Assembly: GCA_963795335.1 (NCBI GenBank)
Contig: CAWCHI010000011.1
Coordinates: 1-64,000, forward strand
Direction: 5' to 3'
From: Trebonia sp963795335
GTDB taxonomy: Bacteria; Actinomycetota; Actinomycetes; Streptosporangiales; Streptosporangiaceae
Length of the DNA stretch: 64,000 bases
In this document: piece after piece, positions 17,445 through 24,923 of the stretch
Numbering within the stretch: position 1 is the first letter of the stretch
Layout: each line of letters opens with the position of its first letter
Made by a program: the position numbers and the translations under genes
The notes under the pieces: model-generated
Databases searched by the model: none
What the model was told of the DNA's origin: nothing
The model's input: the letters and a program-made list of their open reading frames with translations, nothing else

Positions 17445-18743
17445 TCACACCGCCCACGCGGTCGAAGCGGCCGGGTCGAACGGGCAGCCGCCTTGCTTGC
17501 TGTGCAGGATGATCTCGTCGCGGAAGTACTTGATGGCGGAGCTGATCGGCACCGGCACCGCGTCCCCGAGGGCGCAGAAGGCCCGGCCCATGATGTTGCT
17601 GCCGACGTCGAGGATGGTTTCCAGGTCCTCGTCGGTCCCGGTGCCGTTCTCCAGCCGCTGGATCGCGCGCACCAGCCAGTAAGAGCCCTCGCGGCACGGG
17701 GTGCACTTGCCGCACGACTCGTGCTGGTAGAACTCGGTCCAGCGGAGCGCGGCGCGCAGCACGCAGGTGGTGTCGTCGAAAATCTGCAGCGCCCGGGTGC
17801 CGAGCATCGACCCGGCCGCGCCGACGCCCTCGAAGTCGAGCGGCACGTCCAGGTGCTCGTGCGTCAGCAACGGGGTGGACGAGCCGCCCGGGGTCCAGAA
17901 CTTGAGCGGGTGGTCCGGCCGGAGCATCCCGCCCGACAGGTCGATCAGCTCCCGCAGGGTGATGCCGAGCGGGGCCTCGTACTGCCCCGGCGTCTTCACG
18001 TGCCCGGACAGCGAGAAGATGCCGTAACCGTTGGATTTCTCCGAGCCGAGGCCGGCGAACCAGTCGGCCCCGTTGGCCAGGATCGACGGCACGCTGGAAA
18101 TCGACTCGACGTTGTTGATCACCGTCGGGCTCGCGTACAGGCCCTCGACGGCCGGGAACGGCGGCCGGTTGCGGGGCAGCCCGCGGTAGCCCTCGAGTGA
18201 GGTCAGCAGCGCCGTCTCCTCGCCGCAGATGTAGGCGCCCGCCCCGGCATGCACCACCACGTCGAGGTCGAAGCCGCTGCCGAGGATGTCGGTGCCGAGG
18301 TAGCCCGCCTCGTAGGCCTGCGCTACCGCGTACTGCAGCCGCCGGATGACGTGCAGCACCTCGCCCCGGACGTAGATGAACGCGTGGTTCGCCCGGATGG
18401 CGTAGCAGGTGATGATGATGCCCTCGATGAGCACGTGCGGGTTGGCCATCATCAGCGGGACGTCTTTGCAGGTGCCCGGCTCGGACTCGTCTGCGTTGAC
18501 GGTCAGGTAGTGCGGCTTGCCGTCGTTCTGGGGAATGAACGACCACTTCATGCCGGTCGGGAAACCCGCGCCGCCGCGGCCGCGCAGGACCGAGGTCTTG
18601 ACCGCGGCGATCACGTCGTCCGGCGCCATCGCCAGCGCCTTCGGCAGCGCCTCGTAGCCGTGGTTGCGCCGGTAGCCCTCGATCGTGAACGAGTCCGGCT
18701 GGTCCCATGTCGCGGTCAGTACCGGGGTGAGGATGTCGGTCAT
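17445..18743 (-). CDS. nuoF: NADH-quinone oxidoreductase subunit F
   Basis: NuoF binds NADH and FMN and starts the electron path. The 432 residues contain the NADH/FMN glycine-rich motif LRGRGGAGFPTGMKW, YLTVNADESEPGTCKD, and GAGAYICGEETALL. The N3 [4Fe-4S] cluster ligands are in ESCGKCTPCREG. I start it at the ATG at 18743, which overlaps the nuoE stop as ATGA; the frame is open further upstream through nuoE. With NuoE and NuoG it forms the NADH dehydrogenase module, and its presence means this complex I uses NADH. Confidence 0.95.
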   Translation of the reverse strand: MTDILTPVLTATWDQPDSFTIEGYRRNHGYEALPKALAMAPDDVIAAVKTSVLRGRGGAGFPTGMKWSFIPQNDGKPHYLTVNADESEPGTCKDVPLMMANPHVLIEGIIITCYAIRANHAFIYVRGEVLHVIRRLQYAVAQAYEAGYLGTDILGSGFDLDVVVHAGAGAYICGEETALLTSLEGYRGLPRNRPPFPAVEGLYASPTVINNVESISSVPSILANGADWFAGLGSEKSNGYGIFSLSGHVKTPGQYEAPLGITLRELIDLSGGMLRPDHPLKFWTPGGSSTPLLTHEHLDVPLDFEGVGAAGSMLGTRALQIFDDTTCVLRAALRWTEFYQHESCGKCTPCREGSYWLVRAIQRLENGTGTDEDLETILDVGSNIMGRAFCALGDAVPVPISSAIKYFRDEIILHSKQGGCPFDPAASTAWAV

Positions 18744-19543
18744 GACGAGGTGGCCCCCTTGCTGGGCTGCTCCGTGTTGGGCGGCTCCGTGTTGGGCGAG
18801 TCCCCGGAGTTCGTGGCGTCGGCGGAGGAGTCCCGTGGCACGCCGGGGGCATGCCAGCCACGCTCCTGGGCCAGCTTCAGTCCCACCAGGCTGGCCGGGC
18901 CAGCCGACGGGCCCTCGGCCGCGAGGCCGTCGCCGAAGCCGGCCAGGATGCGGTTGGCCTGCTTCCAGCTGCAGAGCCGGCCCGGCCCCCGGGTCGGGGT
19001 GACCGGGGTGCCCGCCCGCAGGTCGTCGACCAGCGCCTTGGCCGAGGCAGGGGTCTGGTTGTCGAAGAACTCCCAGTTGACCATCACCACCGGGGCGTAG
19101 TCGCAGGCCGCGTTGCACTCCAGCCGCTCGAGCTGGACCCGGCCGTCGGCCGACTTGACGTCGCCGTGGTCCTCCGTCCCGCCGAGCTCGTCGCCGTGGG
19201 TGTCGCCCTGGGGGCGGCTACCCGCCACGTGCTCGACCAGCTCGGCCCAGATCTGGTCGCCGCCCATGATCGCGCAGGTGGTGTTGATGCACACGCCGAC
19301 GTTGTACTCGGCCGCGGGCTCGTGCTTGTACATGGTGTAGAAGGTGGCCACCCCGCGGACCTCGGTCTGGGTGATGCCGAGCACCTCGGCGCAGAACTGC
19401 ATGCCCGCGTCGGAGACGTAGCCCTCCTCCGCCTGCACCAGGTACAGCAACGGCAGCAGGGCCGAGCGCGCCCGCGGGTACCTTCCGGTGATCTCCGCGG
19501 CGTCCGCCTTCAGCCGGGTCAGCGTCTCCTCATCGAACGCCAT
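18740..19543 (-). CDS. nuoE: NADH-quinone oxidoreductase subunit E
   Basis: This is the thioredoxin-like [2Fe-2S] (N1a) subunit of the NADH module. Cluster ligands are visible as CINTTC and CNAACDYAP. At 267 residues it is long: an acidic, glycine-rich insert of about 30 residues (GDTHGDELGGTEDHGDV) separates the two cysteine pairs, and a disordered tail of about 45 residues carries a short repeat, NTEPPNTEQ. The start, one base after the nuoD stop region, is clear. Neither extension affects the recognised cluster motif. Confidence 0.94.
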   Translation of the reverse strand: MAFDEETLTRLKADAAEITGRYPRARSALLPLLYLVQAEEGYVSDAGMQFCAEVLGITQTEVRGVATFYTMYKHEPAAEYNVGVCINTTCAIMGGDQIWAELVEHVAGSRPQGDTHGDELGGTEDHGDVKSADGRVQLERLECNAACDYAPVVMVNWEFFDNQTPASAKALVDDLRAGTPVTPTRGPGRLCSWKQANRILAGFGDGLAAEGPSAGPASLVGLKLAQERGWHAPGVPRDSSADATNSGDSPNTEPPNTEQPSKGATSS

Positions 19544-20907
19544 TACCGGTCAACGCCTCCAATCACCGGGTCGATCGACGCGATCGCCGGGATGACGTCC
19601 GCGAGGTTGCCGCCTTCGCACAGCACGGAGACGGCCTGCATGTGGTGGAACGAGGGGTCGCGCAGGTGCGCCCGGTAGGGCCGGGTGCCGCCGTCGCTGA
19701 CGACGTGGCAGGCGAGCTCGCCCTTGGGCGACTCGATCGGCACGTAGGCCTGGCCCGCCGGCACCCGGAAGCCCTCGGTCACCAGCTTGAAGTGGTGGAT
19801 GAGGGCCTCCATGGACTGCCCCATGATGTGCGCGATGTGCTCGGGCGAGGGGCCGAGGCCGTCCGGGCCGAGCGACAGCCGCGCGGGCCAGCCGATCTTG
19901 GCGTCCTGGATGAGCCACGGGTCGTTGTCCACGTTCGACCGGTCAGCGAGCCGGTCGACGACCTGCTTGACGATCTTCAGCGACTCGTCGACCTCGGCCA
20001 TACGGACCACGTAACGGCCGTAGGTGTCGCAGGTGTCGGTGGTGGGCACGTCGAAGTCGTAGGTCTCGTAGTCGAGGTACGGCTGCGACTTGCGCAGGTC
20101 CCACGGCAGCCCGGTGGCCCGCAGCATGGGCCCGGTCACCCCGAGGGCCATGCAGCCCTCCAGGTCGAGGAACGCGATGCCCTTGGTGCGGGCGGTGAAG
20201 ACCGGGTTGGCGTCGATCAGCTTGTGCAGGTCGCGGGTCCAGCCCTCGGCCTTGCGGAGGAAATCGCGGACCTGCTCCAGGCCGCCCGGCGGCAGGTCCT
20301 GGGCGACCCCGCCCACCCGGATGAACGCGTGGTTCATGCGCAGGCCGGTGAAGGCCTCGAAGATGTCGAGGATGTACTCCCGCATCCGCAGGCCCTGCAG
20401 GAAGATCGTGGTCGCGCCCAGCTCCATGCCGAACGGGCCGACGCCGCCCAGGTGGGAAGAGATCCGGTTCAGCTCGAGGAGCAGCACCCGGATCAGCTTG
20501 GCCCGCTCCGGGATCCGGTCCTCGATGCCGAGCAGCCGCTCGACTGCCAGGCAGTAGGCCGCCTCGTTGTGGAACGGCATCAGGTAGTCCGCGCGGGTAA
20601 TGAACGTGGAGCCCTGCGTCCAGGTCCGGAACTCCATGTTTTTCTCGATGCCGGTGTGCAGGTAGCCGATCGACGCGCGGGCGTCGGTGACGGTCTCCCC
20701 CTCCAGCGTCAGCACCAGCCGGAGCACGCCGTGGGTGGACGGGTGCTGCGGGCCCATGTTGACCACGATCTGCTCGTTGGGGCCGCGGTCCTCATCAGTT
20801 CCGACGAGCTCGTCCCAGTCACCGCCGGCCACGTTGTAGACGCGGCCCTCGGTGGCCTCGGCCTCCGCGTCGCTCGCGCCCGGGGTCGCGTGCGTCTCGG
20901 TACTCAC
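19543..20907 (-). CDS. nuoD: NADH-quinone oxidoreductase subunit D
   Basis: NuoD is the 49-kDa-type subunit lining the quinone pocket, 454 residues. NMGPQHPSTHGVLRL is the family signature, and the pocket histidine and conserved tyrosine region (IGYLHTGIEK) are present. The C-terminus ends SIDPVIGGVDR, as expected. The stop overlaps the nuoE start and the start overlaps nuoC. The first about 40 residues are an acidic extension with no recognised function. Confidence 0.95.
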   Translation of the reverse strand: MSTETHATPGASDAEAEATEGRVYNVAGGDWDELVGTDEDRGPNEQIVVNMGPQHPSTHGVLRLVLTLEGETVTDARASIGYLHTGIEKNMEFRTWTQGSTFITRADYLMPFHNEAAYCLAVERLLGIEDRIPERAKLIRVLLLELNRISSHLGGVGPFGMELGATTIFLQGLRMREYILDIFEAFTGLRMNHAFIRVGGVAQDLPPGGLEQVRDFLRKAEGWTRDLHKLIDANPVFTARTKGIAFLDLEGCMALGVTGPMLRATGLPWDLRKSQPYLDYETYDFDVPTTDTCDTYGRYVVRMAEVDESLKIVKQVVDRLADRSNVDNDPWLIQDAKIGWPARLSLGPDGLGPSPEHIAHIMGQSMEALIHHFKLVTEGFRVPAGQAYVPIESPKGELACHVVSDGGTRPYRAHLRDPSFHHMQAVSVLCEGGNLADVIPAIASIDPVIGGVDR

Positions 20908-21653
20908 GAGTACGACCTTCTTTCGTCCGGTGGCGGCACCTTGGTGCCGCGGTACTCAACCGGGATCCCGCCCAGCGGGTAGTCCTTGCGCTGCGGGTGT
21001 CCCAGCCAGTCGTCGGGCATCTCGATCCGGGTCAGGGCCGGGTGCCCGTCGAACACGATCCCGAAGAAGTCCCAGGTCTCCCGCTCGTGCCAGTTGGCCG
21101 CGGGGTAGACCGGGGTGACCGACGGGATGTGCGGGTCCGCGTCGGGCGCGCGGACCTCGAGCCGGACCCGCCGGTTGTGGGTGATCGACAGCAGATGGTA
21201 GACCGCGCTCAGCTCGCGCCCGGACTCGGCCGGGTAGTGCACGCCGGACACGCCCGAGAAAATCTCGAACCGCAGGGCCGGGTCGTGCAGCAGCCTGTCC
21301 GCTACCGTCAGCAGGTGCTCGCGGCGCACGTGGAAGGTGAGCTCGCCGCGGTCCACCACGACCCGCTCGACCGCGTCGGCGAAACTGCCGCCGCCGGCCG
21401 TGAGCGCGGTGCCGAGGGCCTGGGCCACGGCGTCGAAGTAGCCGCCGTAGGGCGGCTCCGACACCAGCGGCGGCGCCTGGTGGACCCGCAGCTGGCCGTA
21501 GCCGGAGGTGTCGGGCGTACCGCGGGCGCCGAACATGCCGGTGCGCACCACGGGCGCCTCCAGCCGGTCGGCGCCCCGCCGGGCGGGCAGGTTCTCGTTG
21601 TCCTCGGCCGGCTCGCCGCCGGGCGTGGTCTCCCCGCCGGGAGTCGTCGTCAC
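20904..21653 (-). CDS. nuoC: NADH-quinone oxidoreductase subunit C
   Basis: This is the 30-kDa-type peripheral-arm subunit, 249 residues. The family signature is ERETWDFFGIVFDGHPALTRIEMPDDWLGHPQRKDYPLGG, seen near the C-terminus (for example ERETWDFFGIVF at about residues 193-204). The N-terminal about 60 residues are low-complexity (TTTPGGETTPGGEP). It overlaps nuoD and nuoB by 4 bases each, so it is translationally coupled. Confidence 0.94.
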   Translation of the reverse strand: MTTTPGGETTPGGEPAEDNENLPARRGADRLEAPVVRTGMFGARGTPDTSGYGQLRVHQAPPLVSEPPYGGYFDAVAQALGTALTAGGGSFADAVERVVVDRGELTFHVRREHLLTVADRLLHDPALRFEIFSGVSGVHYPAESGRELSAVYHLLSITHNRRVRLEVRAPDADPHIPSVTPVYPAANWHERETWDFFGIVFDGHPALTRIEMPDDWLGHPQRKDYPLGGIPVEYRGTKVPPPDERRSYS

Positions 21654-22219
21654 AGCTCAGACCCCCGGTCGTTGATCAGCGCGCTGACATGCAACGGCTG
21701 CATGTTCAGGCGCGCTTCCTCGATGTCGGTGATCTCCTGCTGGCGGTCCGGGCCAAGCTTGGAGTTGAGGATCTTGTCGTGCAGCTTGAAGATCGCGTCG
21801 AGCAGCATCTCCGGCCGCGGCGGGCAGCCCGGGAGGTAGATGTCCACCGGCACCACGTGGTCGACGCCCTGGACGATCGCGTAGTTGTTGAACATGCCGC
21901 CGCTGGAGGCGCAGACGCCCATCGAGATGACCCACTTGGGCTCGGGCATCTGGTCGTAGATCTGCCGCAGCACCGGCGCCATCTTCTGGCTGACCCGGCC
22001 GGCCACGATCATCAGGTCGGCCTCGCGCGGGGTCGAGCCGGTCTTCTCCATGCCGAACCGGGCCATGTCGTGCCGCGGCCCGCCGGTCTGCATCATCTCG
22101 ATCGCGCAGCAGGCCAGGCCGAACGTAGCGGGCCAGACGGAGCGGGCCCGCGCCCAGCCGGCTACCTTCTCGACCGTTGTCAGCAGGACGCCGCTCGGCA
22201 GCTTCTCTTCGATACCCAT
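21650..22219 (-). CDS. nuoB: NADH-quinone oxidoreductase subunit B
   Basis: NuoB binds the terminal [4Fe-4S] cluster N2, which passes electrons to the quinone. The adjacent cysteines in FGLACCAIEMM, the later cysteine in ISMGVCASSGGMF and the one in LPGCPPRPE complete the ligand set. Its 189 residues are normal. It lies 4 bases downstream of nuoA. Confidence 0.96.
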   Translation of the reverse strand: MGIEEKLPSGVLLTTVEKVAGWARARSVWPATFGLACCAIEMMQTGGPRHDMARFGMEKTGSTPREADLMIVAGRVSQKMAPVLRQIYDQMPEPKWVISMGVCASSGGMFNNYAIVQGVDHVVPVDIYLPGCPPRPEMLLDAIFKLHDKILNSKLGPDRQQEITDIEEARLNMQPLHVSALINDRGSEL

Positions 22220-22223
22220 CGTG

Positions 22224-22583
22224 TTAGTCCCATTCCAGGCCGCCGCGGCGCCAGACGTAGGCGTACGCGACGAGCACAGTGACGACGAAGGTGAGCATCT
22301 CCACCAGCCCGAACACGCCGAGCTGGCCGAATGTCACCGCCCAGGGGTAGAGGAAGACGATCTCGATGTCGAAGACGATGAACAGCATCGCGGTCAGGTA
22401 GTACTTGACCGGGACCTTGCCCCCGCCGAGCGGGATCGGTGTCGGCTCGATGCCGCACTCGTAGGCTTCGAGCTTGGCCTTGTTCCAGCGCTTGGGACCG
22501 GCGAACACGCCTGCCGTGACGGAGAACGCGGCGAAGCCGAACGCGAGCACGGCGAGCACGAGGATCGGGATGTACACCTTCAC
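22224..22583 (-). CDS. nuoA: NADH-quinone oxidoreductase subunit A
   Basis: NuoA is a small three-helix membrane subunit (ND3 family), 119 residues. The loop YECGIEPTPIPLG carries the conserved cysteine and the VKYYLTAMLFIVFDIEIVFLYPW helix is diagnostic. It starts at a GTG, 44 bases after the geranylgeranyl-reductase-family gene. That short gap has no visible terminator, so nuo transcription may begin upstream of the reductase. Confidence 0.95.
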   Translation of the reverse strand: MKVYIPILVLAVLAFGFAAFSVTAGVFAGPKRWNKAKLEAYECGIEPTPIPLGGGKVPVKYYLTAMLFIVFDIEIVFLYPWAVTFGQLGVFGLVEMLTFVVTVLVAYAYVWRRGGLEWD

Positions 22584-22627
22584 CGGGCCTGCGCCCCCTT
22601 CCTGTGGTCAATCATCCTAGGCACCGC

Positions 22628-23956
22628 TCACCTGGAGCTTGGTGCGAGTCGGGTCATGGCGCTGATGACGCGGTCGCTCGCGTCGCCGTCCCGCGGGTCG
22701 CTCAGGTTCGCCAGCAGCTTCAGGGCGAAGCGCATCAGCTGCGGGTGGTTCATGCCGCGACTGGTGGCGTAGCGCATCAGCTGCGGCCGGCCGATCAGCT
22801 GAACGAAGACCCGCCCGAGGGTGTAGTAGCGGCCGTAGGCGGCCTGCAGCTCGCCGGCGTAGCCGGCCAGCACCCGCTCGGTCTGCGCCCGGGTCGGCCG
22901 GGCGAGCGCCTGGGCGACCACCCGGGCCAGGATCTCGGACGACTCCATCGCGTAGGCGATGCCCTCGCCGTTGAATGGGTTCACCATCCCGGCCGCGTCC
23001 CCGCTCAGCAGCAGGCCCCGGTGGTACTGAGGGGTGCGGTTGAAGCCCATCGGCAGGGCCGCACCCCGCACCGGCTCGGTCCGGTTCTCCTCGGTGTAGC
23101 CCCACTCCTCCGGCATCGACGTGAGCCAGCGCGCCAGGAGCGCCCGGTAGTCGGTGTGGCCGAATGCCTTGGACGTGTTCAGCATCCCGAGGCCGACGTT
23201 GGAGGTGCCGTCGCCCATGCCGAAGATCCAGCCGTAGCCGGGCAGCAGGCGGTCTCCGTCCCACAGGTCGAGCCACGACTCGAGGTAGTCGTCCTTGTGC
23301 CGGGGCGAGGTGTAGTACGTCCGCACGGCGACGCCCATCGGCCGGTCGTCCCGCTTGCGCAGGCCCATCGCGACCGACAGGCGCGAGCTGTTGCCGTCCG
23401 CCGCCACGACGACACGGGCACGGTAGGTAACGGTGTCACCCTGCACCCGTTCGGCGTTATCGAATCTTGACTTTGATTTTGCCTTATCCCCGGTTTCGGT
23501 GGTCGTCTCAACGCCCGCGACGCGGCCGTCGGCGTCCAGCACCGGGGCGGTGACGGTGGTCCCCTCGAGCAACTTCGCCCCGGCCGCCTGGGCCCGGCGG
23601 GCCAGCTGCTCGTCGAGCGAGGAGCGCGGGCGGACGAGGCCGTACCCGGGCCAGCTGCTCAGCTCGGGCCAGTCCAGCTCGAGGCGCATACCGCCGCCGA
23701 TCACCCGCAGGCCCTTGTTGCGCAGCCAGCCTGCTTCCTCGCTGACATCGACCCCCATCGCGACCAGCGACTTCACCGCGCGCGGGGTCAGCCCGTCGCC
23801 GCACACCTTGTCCCGCGGGAAGCGCGACTTCTCGATCAGGAGCACGTCGAGGCCGGCCTGCGCCAGATAGTAGGCGGCCGTTGAGCCCGAAGGCCCGGCC
23901 CCGACGACGATGACGTCGGCGTCGTTTTCCCGCTGGCTGGTTCCGTGCTCGGTCAC
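22628..23956 (-). CDS. Geranylgeranyl reductase family FAD-dependent oxidoreductase
   Basis: This flavoprotein family saturates double bonds in prenyl chains; in this position it may reduce the menaquinone side chain. The FAD-binding motif VIVVGAGPSGSTAAYYLA is at the N-terminus, KVCGDGLTPRAV follows, and LLSGDAAGMVNPFNGEGIAYA is the second FAD site. I choose the GTG at 23956 (442 residues) because homologs start at this point and AGGA lies about 9 bases upstream. The alternative GTG at 23992 lies inside a Rex-type operator. It is the first gene of the run leading into nuoA-N. Confidence 0.85.
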   Translation of the reverse strand: MTEHGTSQRENDADVIVVGAGPSGSTAAYYLAQAGLDVLLIEKSRFPRDKVCGDGLTPRAVKSLVAMGVDVSEEAGWLRNKGLRVIGGGMRLELDWPELSSWPGYGLVRPRSSLDEQLARRAQAAGAKLLEGTTVTAPVLDADGRVAGVETTTETGDKAKSKSRFDNAERVQGDTVTYRARVVVAADGNSSRLSVAMGLRKRDDRPMGVAVRTYYTSPRHKDDYLESWLDLWDGDRLLPGYGWIFGMGDGTSNVGLGMLNTSKAFGHTDYRALLARWLTSMPEEWGYTEENRTEPVRGAALPMGFNRTPQYHRGLLLSGDAAGMVNPFNGEGIAYAMESSEILARVVAQALARPTRAQTERVLAGYAGELQAAYGRYYTLGRVFVQLIGRPQLMRYATSRGMNHPQLMRFALKLLANLSDPRDGDASDRVISAMTRLAPSSR

Positions 23957-23976
23957 TTGATCAGATCCTGGGGTTC

Positions 23977-23994
23977 TTGTGAACTGCTTCACAA
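23977..23994. promoter_or_regulatory. Rex-type operator upstream of the reductase-nuo run
   Basis: The 18-bp site TTGTGAACTGCTTCACAA has perfect 7-bp arms, TTGTGAA and TTCACAA, separated by 4 bases. This matches the published operator pattern of Rex, the NADH-sensing repressor of respiratory genes in actinobacteria and firmicutes. It lies 21 bases upstream of the chosen start of the geranylgeranyl-reductase-family gene and is the only such site I noticed in the window. Binding by Rex is inferred. Confidence 0.75.
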
Positions 23995-24075
23995 AATCTT
24001 TGCCGTTAGTTTAATCCCGGCCCGGTTCGGGGCTTATCGCCGCCCCTACCCTAGCGGTACCTGCTGAGAGGTTCG

Positions 24076-24807
24076 CTAGAGGTTCCGGCCCACGTGCACT
24101 GCGACGACGCCGAGGGACAGGTCGCGCCACCGGACCGCCGACCAGCCGGCCGCGCGGATGACATCCGCCAGCTCCCGCTGCGCGGGCCAGTCGGCGATCG
24201 ACTCCGCGAGGTACTCGTAGGCCACCGGGTTGCGCGCTGCCCGCCGGGCGATCGCCGGGAGCACACCGGTCAGGTAACGCCGGTACAGCATATCCAGTGG
24301 CCCGATAGTGATCTCACTGAACTCGCACACCACCAGTCGCCCGCCGGGCCGGGTGACGCGCCGCATCTCCGCCAGCGCGTCCCGGGTCCCCTGCACGTTG
24401 CGGAGGCCGAAGGAGATCGTCACCGCGTCGAAGGCGCCGTCGGAGAACGGCAGCCGCAGCGCGTCCCCCGCGGCGAAGGCGACCCGGCCGCGCGACCGGG
24501 ACCCCAGCGGGTCGGCCGTGACCTGGCGGGCCTGGCCGGCCTGGAGCATGCCGAGGGAGAAGTCGCACGCGACCACGTCGGCGCCGGCCGCGGCGAGGGC
24601 GGCGGACGAGGTGCCGGTGCCGGCCGCCAGGTCGAGCACCCGGTCGCCCGGCCCGGCCTGCAGGATGCGCTGCACCCGGCGACGCCACAGCCGCACCTGA
24701 CCCACCGACAGGACGTCGTTCATCAGGTCGTAGCGGCCCGCCAGGGCGTCGAACATGGCGGCCACTTCGGCCGGCTTCTTGTCGAGGTCAGCGCGGGTTT
24801 CTTCCAC
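24076..24807 (-). CDS. menG: Demethylmenaquinone methyltransferase (MenG/UbiE family)
   Basis: This enzyme transfers a methyl group from S-adenosylmethionine to demethylmenaquinone, the last step of menaquinone synthesis. The 243 residues include the SAM motif VLDLAAGTGTSS, the family stretches MFDALAGRYDLMNDVLS and FSFGLRNV-like VTISFGLRNVQGT, and CEFSEITIGP. I place the start at the GTG at 24807, where homology begins; the frame is open much further upstream but that sequence is low-complexity. A perfect 20-bp palindrome directly abuts the start codon. It lies upstream of the reductase-nuo run on the same strand. Confidence 0.9.
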   Translation of the reverse strand: MEETRADLDKKPAEVAAMFDALAGRYDLMNDVLSVGQVRLWRRRVQRILQAGPGDRVLDLAAGTGTSSAALAAAGADVVACDFSLGMLQAGQARQVTADPLGSRSRGRVAFAAGDALRLPFSDGAFDAVTISFGLRNVQGTRDALAEMRRVTRPGGRLVVCEFSEITIGPLDMLYRRYLTGVLPAIARRAARNPVAYEYLAESIADWPAQRELADVIRAAGWSAVRWRDLSLGVVAVHVGRNL

Positions 24808-24827
24808 GGGGGGACTATAGTCCCCCC
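24808..24827. promoter_or_regulatory. Perfect 20-bp palindrome abutting the menG start codon
   Basis: GGGGGGACTATAGTCCCCCC is a perfect palindrome directly next to the GTG of menG. It would occupy the place of the ribosome binding site, and no other Shine-Dalgarno sequence is visible. Possible roles are an operator, a translational hairpin, or part of a terminator complex with the adjacent hairpin at 24838-24860. None is established. Confidence 0.5.
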
Positions 24828-24837
24828 GGCACCCCCC

Positions 24838-24860
24838 TCTGGGGGAGTCCCTCCCCCAGA
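24838..24860 (-). terminator. Hairpin downstream of the S9 peptidase gene
   Basis: Ten-base arms TCTGGGGGAG and CTCCCCCAGA enclose a 3-base loop, about 65 bases past the stop of the S9 peptidase gene and just before menG on the same strand. There is no T-run. It probably ends the cys-peptidase transcript or attenuates read-through into menG. Confidence 0.5.
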
Positions 24861-24923
24861 CCCCCTCGCCGGGACACGCCCGGGACGGCGTCTGCGCCGC
24901 CGGGGGCGGGGGCTGGGTGGCCG

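Noticed and set aside
23957..23992. An upstream GTG start for the geranylgeranyl-reductase-family gene
   Set aside because: It lies within the Rex-type palindrome, adds residues not seen in homologs and has a poor ribosome site.
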